Positions 56,297 to 64,000 of a DNA stretch of 64,000 nt are shown piece after piece. How positions within the stretch are numbered: position 1 is the first letter of the stretch; every line of letters starts with the position of its first letter. The notes beneath the pieces were generated by a model, which saw only the letters and a list, made by a program, of their open reading frames with translations, searched no databases and was not told where the DNA came from. The DNA lies in assembly GCA_031472005.1 (NCBI GenBank), contig PZJY01000012.1:2046001-2110000 (forward strand). The letters run 5' to 3'. Position numbers and translations under genes: made by a program. The DNA comes from Tetracladium setigerum (Eukaryota; Ascomycota; Leotiomycetes; Helotiales).

Positions 56297-58136
56297 CTGT
56301 GATATTGACTTTAACACAATGTGTGATTATCCCTGCCTAATTTCGGGCGCTGCAACCACGCTAAGAATGAAGTGCGCTCAGTGACAAACATCAAACTGCC
56401 CTTCGCTCACCTCTCATCATCTACTACCACATCGCTTCATAGGACTAGCCATATAATCTCAGCTTTCCAACTTGAAGGGGAATGGAGGAAAATACGAGAG
56501 CTAGACACCAGAGCCTCATCCACCAGCCACACTAGATCCGGAAGGCTCTAGCTTCTACACTAAACCTCACCGACGCCTGCTAGTTGGTCTCGGTCCTCAA
56601 ACTAATAAAATTAGCTAAAAAGCTTGAAGTGACAACAGTTCAAGAAAGTAATGACACTTGACTATCAACCTTTGTAGCAATTATCCACAAAAATACTTGT
56701 TCGCCTGTTCATTGATTCGTTCTTGTGGGTTGCTCTCGTCTTAACTTGTCACCATCGACCATTTGGTTTGAGATTCCTACTGTTCGTCTGAAGTGCATAC
56801 CAACTTGGGACTCCCCAACAGCAGGTTCACTCGTCACAATAGATCTCATTTTCCAAGGAATAATCAAGCCCAACCTAGCTCAATCTAGACTCAACTTCTG
56901 TTTTACTCAGCCCATTGCCAACGATTATTCTCAAAGTTCTTCTTTTTGGACACAATTCCAAGTTCGTTTGAATCCATCTCCACTTCTCTCCTTCCACCCA
57001 AGACATCCCCACCTCACCTCCAGAACAATCTCTGATGTCATGCGAGAGAGAGAGAGAGAGAGAGAGAAAGCCTATCAAACTATCGAAAGGAGTGGAAAAT
57101 TGGCATTCGATTCATTCATTAAGGGAAAAATGGAAAGGAAAGAAAGAAGCATCGAATCAAGTTGCATCGACTAATAATAAAGAGCTGAGAACTTGGTACG
57201 CATATAATTATATTGCAACACAACATGAACATGAACGCCAAAAATAGTAATAAAAGAAACCGAAAATGTTTCAAAGATTCATCCCTTCCCCGTTCATCAA
57301 CCACCAAAAAATCTCCGAACTGGACGTCCGTGACTTCCGTCACACATATTATCATTCTTCTGAGTTTCAACCCTTGACTTCAATCCCAAATTTAGATCAG
57401 ATCAGATTGCTCTTGCCTGCTAGCTTGCAAAATCCAAAATCCAGATGCGAAGCTTCTCAAAAGCCTTTTTTTTTTTTTAAAAAAAAAAATACCAAAAAAA
57501 ACACAAACATCAGGATTCAGTTTACTTGTTGTGAACTTTAGAAGTATATCGACCCAGGTCCTCTTCTGACACTTGCCAACGCTCTCTCCCTCCCTCCCTC
57601 CCTAACCCTTTAACCCAGCCACCCCACCACACCACCCCATAGCAGGAACAAAACCTATAAAAATCAAATAAACGAATCTTTCCTTTCTGTAGCCAAGGTA
57701 CCTCATAGCCTACAATTACCACCGCATTCTTGCAAACAAGTAAAAGACTCCTCCCAATTTGCAAATACCTTTCCCCACTCACTCGCTCACTCAAGTCTAG
57801 CTAGCTTGATACATTTCTCCCGCAAGGGAAAAAAAAGTAGATCTTGGGGACTTCCTCTGATATGATATGGCACCTTGAAGCAACACAAGGGATTCCGTAA
57901 GGTCTTACCACCAAGAATGACAAGGCACCTTTGAAGTGGGCGGATGGAGAGGAGGTGTAATTTGGCACTTGCCACTAAAAAATAAATCCTTAAAGAAATA
58001 GATTCTATCAAGTTAATAAACAAACAAAAAAACACCAATTTTCAAGTCGTTTCATTTTTTATGCTTAATTCTTTTGGAGAGAAAAAAAGATATATATCTT
58101 CCAGCTTTAATCTACCAAAAACGCTTCAAATTATCA
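56297..58136. other. Intergenic region
   Basis: About 1.8 kb with no supported gene. It holds a GA run at 57042-57066 and a T13/A11 hairpin at 57466-57489. Confidence 0.5.
57466..57489. repeat. T13/A11 hairpin tract
   Basis: Thirteen T followed directly by eleven A can fold on itself. The exact length is uncertain because homopolymers in this sequence appear to be miscounted. Confidence 0.7.
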
Positions 58137-60846
58137 TCATTTCAGTTCTGACCAATCTACTTGATCCGTCACTTGTCCCACGCTAGGATGCGAGTATGAG
58201 ATCTTGAGCCGTAGACGTAAAGATGGCTGTACGAAAAAGAGTTAGCATCTGTCCATTGAAACTTATCAAAGAATACATACCCTTTGACTCCCATGATCCT
58301 CATACTCTGGGTGGCTTCAGCGCCAGGACCCAGATCTGGGTTGCTCATCGCATTAAGCTGTAACTTCTGTGTCTTGGGGACGGCTGCTTGCAAGTTGACA
58401 GCCGAGAAGGACTGATGCATGGAATTGTTACGGAAGCGAGCAAGTACTTGGATGAGGCCTTCGGCATTGCGTTGGAGTTGGAGAGTGATGTTGAGTTCGT
58501 TTTTGTCGTAGCATGGATGCGTTGGTATACTTGGTGCAGCGGGCGGTGGTGAAGACATGCCTGAGAAGAGGTCGTTGGATGGTGGGGCAGCACTTTGTGG
58601 CTGGGGAGGTGGCGCGGAAGAGTTGTCGAAGAGATCCATGATTGAGCTCATGTTGTTTTGTTGAGGGGTTGGCGATGCTGGTGAACTTGGGCCGCCACCT
58701 AGGATGTCGGCGAGAAGATCTGCATTATTTTGATTGCCATTTGCCCCAGCATCGGGGGTGAAGGACCATCTCCCATCAAATCGAACAGAAGATCTTGCTC
58801 GACGGGCTTGGCAACTTTGGCTTTTGATTTAGCAGAAGCCTTCCCTGGCTTCTTTGTTGCCTCACCAAGGACTCTTGATTCTTCCTTGATTTGTGGAGGA
58901 GGCATCTTTTCCAAAACGCCCCTTCGAATGGCATCGTGAGCGAACAAATTGCCATATTCAACAGCTCGCTGCTGAACCTCGACATCAAGACTTTGATTGT
59001 TGCTTTGAAGGAGTCTTCGAATTCGGTCGATTTGACCTGCGTCGGTGAATCGAGTTGTGAGCTTCATAAGGGAAGTGATGATGTATTCGGTGACAATTTG
59101 GGTGGCGTAGCTGCTGTTCAGAATCGAGTTGAAGAGATCGACCACTTCATTTTCTCTGACTTCGGTGACAAGTTCTTCTTCCTCGTATTGTCCCCCTTGG
59201 AGCAACGAGTCGCCATATTCTCCAATGCACCACGCTCCAGCTAGTGTCAGACTCTCCTGAGTAATATCCTTCTTGAGACTGGAGTACAATTTCTGGACAG
59301 CATACTTTTGGAGTTCCGGGGTGGTTGCGATTAGTCGGATGAAGGAAGACAAGATTTGCTCCTTCACGTAATTTCCGGCCAGGGACAAAACTCGTAGCAT
59401 AGTATCAACATGCCATCGCTTGTTTGGGGAAAATCTGTCAGCTGCGACACCGATTTGGCTGGTCATGATAGGCTTGAACTCATTATCGGCGACCTCCAAG
59501 AATGCCAGAAGTTCTCGAATCAATAGTCTCACGTTTCCTTCATTGATCAAAGTAAAACTCAAGTCAAGGGCACGTCTCCTGATACTGATATCCGGGTCGC
59601 GTAAGCATTCGAGGATGGTATTTCGGTGTCGTTGTACTGCGTTTGGTTCCACGGCCACGACCTTGATGAGGGTGTTCAGGGCGACATATCGAATATTGTT
59701 GTCTCTGTTGGACAAGAACTTTCCGAGAATGTTGACACCAAGTACCCTGAGACCAGAATCTGCCTCGATATCCAAAATCGTCAGAACAGCCTCGTAAAGA
59801 ATCGAGTTTCCAACATTCTTGGAGGAATCTGTGTTTGTAGCTACTTGAGCGAGAATATCGTTGATCTGCTCACTGGTTTGAGCATCACCTCGGCCAAGCA
59901 CGCGTAGAAGCTGAAGAATCTTGACCTGGAGGAAGGGATCTGTGATGCCGGTAACATCGTGTTCTGGAGCATATCCCGAGCTAGCCAAAGCCTTCAATGT
60001 CCGCACCAGTCCTCCACTGAAAGGTCTGAATCTCTCTATGACACCCTCTTCGCCGCCTTCCGCTTCATCTGCTTCACACAGGCTCACCACCAGAGTCAGG
60101 CCACAGAGCAGCACACCGTGGTTCCTATCCGAGAGAAGTTGTGCAGCTTTCTCGAAGAAATGTTCCTGAAGATCTGGCACCTTCCTGCAGATTCGCATGG
60201 CACAAAGGGCGGCCTTCCTTCGAATGTATGGATTTGCGGTGGAAAGGAGAGTTTCGATTTCGGGAAAGAGATCTCTGGACATTTCGACCGAGGCGATATT
60301 TCCCAGAGTGCACAAAGCCAAACCAACAATGTATTGATTCGAGTGATTTAAATCGCTGAGATGATTAGCACTCGTGCGGCCCCTGGAGTTGTGTTGCCTA
60401 CTTTTTGAGAGAATTGGTCACCAGCGTAAGCACCTCCTGGTTCTCATCCAGCAGCAACATTGTCCCCAAATAACCCAATCGCTTGTCCGCAAAGCGCGGA
60501 GATGCTAACAGCTTGAGACATTCTATCTGGCCGAAGTGTGTGCGTTCTCCAAGAGTAAAAAGGTACAGCAGTTTTGCAACATTATTGCGCCTGGCAACAC
60601 GTATCAGCAAGAAGCTCCCAAGTCAGCAGCATATATGTCTAATGGCCCCCTACCTGACATTTGAATCTCCACTCTCTTCTCTGAAGCTCGCACGAATTGC
60701 AGCACTCTCCTTCTGCACCACTGCTCGTTCATCCGCGATGGTCTTCGAGGCTCGCACGTTGCGAATAAATTGTTTTACTGAGGGAGTGTTTGTTAGAATA
60801 GGTAGCTCTGGAGGGGTATGTGGTGGCCTTTATTACAGGAGCTCAT
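58137..60846 (-). CDS. apl4: AP-1 clathrin adaptor gamma subunit
   Basis: The exons are 60846-60837, 60777-60654, 60590-60402, 60355-58277 and 58226-58137. Exon 1 is only ten bases (ATGAGCTCCT) and, spliced, gives MSSLKQFIRNVRASKTIADE, the canonical gamma-adaptin start. The alpha-solenoid trunk includes RNNVAKLLYLFTLGERTHFG and NPYIRRKAALCAMRICRKVP. The hinge has DLLFDLMGDGPSP. The ear ends LRLRLKISYSHPSVGQV and VDWSELK. AP-1 gamma works in clathrin-coated traffic between trans-Golgi and endosomes. The frame breaks at the G5 tract 58754-58758; one added base gives PSPPDAGANGNQNNADLLAD and an 830-aa protein. The last intron needs donor GTATTC (58276). The stronger-looking GTATGT four bases upstream would shift the frame. 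Confidence 0.94.
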
Positions 60847-61676
60847 AATGGGCGGTCAAAGGCCCCGCAATGGGCCGTTCTTGATCTTTCGGCCAGGAAG
60901 GTTGGCTCGAAGAGAGTGATCTCGCAAAGGGTGCAATGGAAGATGCGTAGCGGAGAGTTTTCCTTGTCGTCGTCGTCGGCGTGGTTGTGTTCGGCGGCGG
61001 CTCCTTGTTGACTTTCCCGATGTGTCTCGAGCGCACCAATATCAGAGTGGTAGAGTGTCAGGGTGGGTTTGGATGCTTGGCGGGATTGCTTAAGTAAGAA
61101 GCCGTGACCTTCTTGGAGACAGGCAGGCCTTGCTGGTACAGTAGGAGAAATACGAAAGAACGAGGGAACGGCGTATGAGGCAGCCAGGTCGACAGAAACA
61201 AGGCCGCAACTCGGAGCCTCGGACGGCAGGCAGGCGTGCAGCCAATCAGTTGGTGGAATGATGCTGTGGCTGACGCAATGCGCCAAGCCTTTCGGTCTCT
61301 CAAACAAACGCGAGTGCAGTGTGTGCATTGAACAGCATCATCGCAGTATTCAAGTCTCCGTAAGACCGGCTTTCCAACTTCATATTTCTTCGGACTTCTT
61401 TACTCATATAAAGTCCCTTCTTTTCTCTGTACTTTTGTCTCTTGTCGCAGATGCAATATATCCCTTGATCCTGCAGATTTGAGGCTGTCAACCAATTTCT
61501 CTTTTTAAATACACGTCCAACACTTTCCTTGGAGCAGCGCAAGACATCAAACCCGGTTTCACGAACCTAGAAACATACATACATCGCTACTTGTCCTCAA
61601 CTCCCAATTCCAATTTCAACCTTAAATCTCAAGCGGAGGGATGATCCAGCATATACATACAATTCAAGTAGACAAG
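60847..61676. promoter_or_regulatory. Divergent promoter region of AP-1 gamma and the acyltransferase
   Basis: About 830 bp between divergent start codons. Leader-like C/A/T-rich sequence lies near 61490-61676. A regulatory role is inferred from position; no binding motif is claimed. Confidence 0.5.
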
Positions 61677-63518
61677 ATGTCTTCCTCAGCAGAAGTGCAC
61701 ACCAACGGGCATACCGACCATATCCTCCGTCCTCGAGCAGTCAAGCCGGGAAATCCGCTGGTCTTGCGCGCCATGGAGGAGGAGGGTTTGACGGTTGGGA
61801 ACAACAAAGACCTCGTAGAGGTGCCCTCTGGTCAGACTAGGTATGCTTACCATTCACTTCCCTCCAAGTTGAGATCACATCTAACAAATCCAGCGGTCGC
61901 TCAACACCATTGCCCCCGATGCGCCCCCTTCCCAACACTCCATTTCCTCCGCGCGCAAACAGTTACGAGCAGAACAGCGCAGGAGGATCTTCCCACGATC
62001 AACTATGCCTCGCGCGTCTCTCACTTTGATCCACATAGCGAATACAGGGACTTTCACGGCTTCTACGTGCTGTTCTGGATTGCGCTGACCATCATGGCCT
62101 TTACGACTATGTTGCGCAATATTAAGGAAACCGGATATCCTATGCGAGTGAAGATTTGGCAGCTGTTCACTGTTAAAGTGTGGGATCTTGCCATGGCAGA
62201 TGCGCTGATGGTGGTTACCACTTCGGCCAGTTTACCACTACACAAACTATTTAGAAGTAAAACTGGGAAGATGCTGGGTTTGCAATGGGTTGGAGGTGGA
62301 ATGGCCGTCCAGAGCATATACCAAGCGTTATGGTTTTCATTTTGGGTCGCGTGCGTATACTTTTAACTGTTCAAAGAATTCCGCTAACTTTTGCCAGAGT
62401 ACCTTTCTATCGAGAATGGACTTGGACGGCCCAGGTATTCCTCACACTTCACACCATTACTATGATTATGAAAATGCACTCTTATGCCTTCTACAATGGA
62501 CATCTAAGCGAGACGGAGCGCAGACTCCATGAATTGGACGAACCGTCTACAGCTTCAAAAGCCCCGGCTTACCAATACCCGGGTGCAGGTCACACAAACA
62601 CAAAAGAGGAGCGAGAGCGTCAAGCTGCAGATGCCAGTGCCGAACTCACCATTCTTCGGGAAGATCTAGCCATCGAGCTTACCTCCCCTCTGGGCTCAGT
62701 AACATACCCAAAGAACCTTACCTGGGGCAACTATGTTGATTACATCTTCTGCCCAACCCTCTGTTATGAACTTGAGTACCCACGAACCGATGGAATCGTC
62801 TGGTCAGAACTAGGATATAAAGTCCTCGCGGTTTTCGGAGTCATCTCCCTCTTGACCATGACGTCTGAAGAGTTTATCCTCCCGTCATGACCGAATCAGC
62901 CCAGCGTCTCGAGACTGCTCAAAACTTCTCTGAGATAGCTCTCATTGTAGGAGAGTCAATCTCCATGCTTCTCTTCCCCTTCATGATCACTTTTCTCCTC
63001 GTCTTCCTCGTCATCTTTGAATACGTTCTTGGTGCTTTTGCAGAAATAACCTGTAAGTATTCTACTTCCTTTTCTTGCCTTACCCATCTGCCCCCTCCCC
63101 CCCCCCCCCCCCTCCAACAGTATCACTAATAAAAACCTCGCACAGGCTTCGCAGACAGACACTTCTACTCAGACTGGTGGAACAGCACCGACTGGCTCGA
63201 ATTCTCCCGCGAATGGAACATCCCGTGCACCACTTCTTCCGTCGTCACGTCTACTCCGCATCACGACCTCACATCGGCCGTCCGATGGCCACGCTCATCA
63301 CCTTTCTCATCTCGGCCATCGGTCACGAAATCGTCATGGCGTGCATCACCAAGAAGATTAGGGGTTATGGGTTTCTGGCGCAGATGAGTCAGTTGCCGAT
63401 TGTGATGTTGCAGAGGACGAAGTGGGTGAAGGGGAGGAAGACACTGAATAATGTTTGCTTTTGGTGTAGTATGATTTTGGGGTTGAGTATGCTTTGTAGT
63501 ATGTATGTTTTATGTTAG
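61677..63518 (+). CDS. are2: MBOAT sterol/diacylglycerol O-acyltransferase, Are2-like
   Basis: The exons are 61677-61840, 61894-62350, 62398-63052 and 63146-63518. The enzyme makes sterol esters or triacylglycerol from acyl-CoA in the ER membrane. Family marks are ASRVSHFDPHSEYRDFHGFY, WTWTAQVFLTLHT, MKMHSYAFYNGHLSET, the FYxDWWN motif (FYSDWWNSTDWLEF) and the catalytic-His segment ISAIGHEIVMA, within about eight or nine hydrophobic segments. Four positions need one extra base each: 61913-61917, 61992-61994, 62881-62883 and 63222-63224, all C runs. With them the protein is 550 aa. If intron 1 is not spliced, the frame from 61641 to 62366 is open without the first two corrections but loses the RRRIFPTINYASR junction. 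An in-frame ATG at 61641 could add twelve residues. Whether sterol or diacylglycerol is the acceptor is unclear. Confidence 0.88.
63097..63112 (+). repeat. C16 homopolymer inside the last acyltransferase intron
   Basis: Sixteen C lie in the polypyrimidine region of the intron 63053-63145, upstream of an unused AG at 63119-63120 and the used acceptor at 63145. Confidence 0.8.
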
Positions 63519-64000
63519 GTTAGATGGGAGGGGTTGGTAAATATCATCACAGGTCAGGTAAATAGCTAAAGGAAGATAAGATGAAGGATGAAGGATGGAT
63601 GGATGTGTTGATGGGTGAGGGAGAGCTGGAGGTTGTTGTGTATGAGGTTTGAGAGTTACAAGTTGCAAGATATACCCCACTTACATAGAGAATTAACTCT
63701 GATCTTTGTTTCCCTTCCTCTTTTCCCCTTGTTTTTCTTTTGGCAATGTTTTGAAATGAACTCCAATGTTATTTCATTTCCGTTATTCTAACTCTCTCTC
63801 TCTCTCTCTCTCTCTCCATCTGGACAGGGAATTTGGTGGGCCCATCATTCCGACGACATCACTTCAGCGGTGAAGGTAACGAATAAACGAAATAAAACCA
63901 TGATTCAAGTCTGTCTCTTTTCTTCAATCAACAACAAACAGTCAGCAGTCAGCAGTCTTGAAGGAAAAGAGAAAAAAAAAAAGAAGAAAAGTACCTAGTT
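63519..64000. other. 3' flank of the acyltransferase gene
   Basis: This contains the presumed 3' UTR and a TC run at 63793-63815. No other gene is seen before the window ends. Confidence 0.5.

Noticed and set aside
10460..63224. Programmed -1 frameshifting as a common explanation for the frame breaks
   Set aside because: The sites are many and lie in unrelated genes, and most lack a proper slippery heptamer. A homopolymer base-calling bias explains all of them more simply.

Overview
This window looks like nuclear DNA of a filamentous ascomycete (Pezizomycotina). Coding exons are broken by short introns of about 46-65 bp with GT..AG ends and CTAAC/CTGAC-like branch sites. The proteins (Pri2, Pob3, Ccr4, AcrB, AP-1 gamma adaptin, an Are2-type acyltransferase) read as fungal, and intergenic DNA is long and rich in pyrimidine tracts and microsatellites. 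A Leotiomycete is my best guess, but this rests on general resemblance only.

Layout. 0-3 kb: Ccr4 deadenylase (-). 6.1-7.8 kb: SAM-dependent methyltransferase (+). 8.1-9.5 kb: LYR-motif ETFRF1-like gene (-) with a 940-bp intron. 10.1-11.3 kb: probable mitochondrial hotdog thioesterase (+). 14.6-17.5 kb: AcrB-like membrane/coiled-coil protein (+). 18.2-19.1 kb: Ser/Thr-rich single-pass membrane protein (-). 20.3-22.0 kb: DNA primase large subunit (+). 23.1-24.5 kb: unrecognised basic protein (+). 24.9-26.1 kb: OXNAD1-type oxidoreductase (-). 26.8-28.8 kb: FACT subunit Pob3 (-). 29.9-31.6 kb: NTF2+RRM G3BP-like protein (-). 33.4-34.5 kb: metallophosphoesterase (-). 35.6-37.2 kb: CaaX-ended protein, possibly a Mod5/TeaR-type cell-end marker (+). 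37.2-52.9 kb: gene-poor tract holding one small Cys-pair protein gene and a family of short dispersed repeats. 52.9-55.3 kb: unrecognised secreted Cys-rich protein (-). 55.7-56.3 kb: interrupted coding fragment (-). 58.1-60.8 kb: AP-1 gamma adaptin (-). 61.7-63.5 kb: sterol/diacylglycerol O-acyltransferase (+).

The genes are mostly unlinked housekeeping functions: mRNA decay, replication, chromatin, vesicle traffic, lipid storage and mitochondrial metabolism. I see no biosynthetic cluster, transposon, rRNA or tRNA gene, or CRISPR array.

The strongest window-wide signal concerns sequence quality. At least eleven positions in eight otherwise well-conserved genes need exactly one extra base to restore the family reading frame. 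Every one can be explained by one G or C missing from a G/C run. When that base is counted, every affected gene has a coding length divisible by three. This points to uncorrected homopolymer deletions rather than pseudogenes. The main biological oddities are the 940-bp intron in an 89-aa gene, a GC-AG intron, and a short repeat with the core GCGANNTGCAAC in the gene-poor tract.
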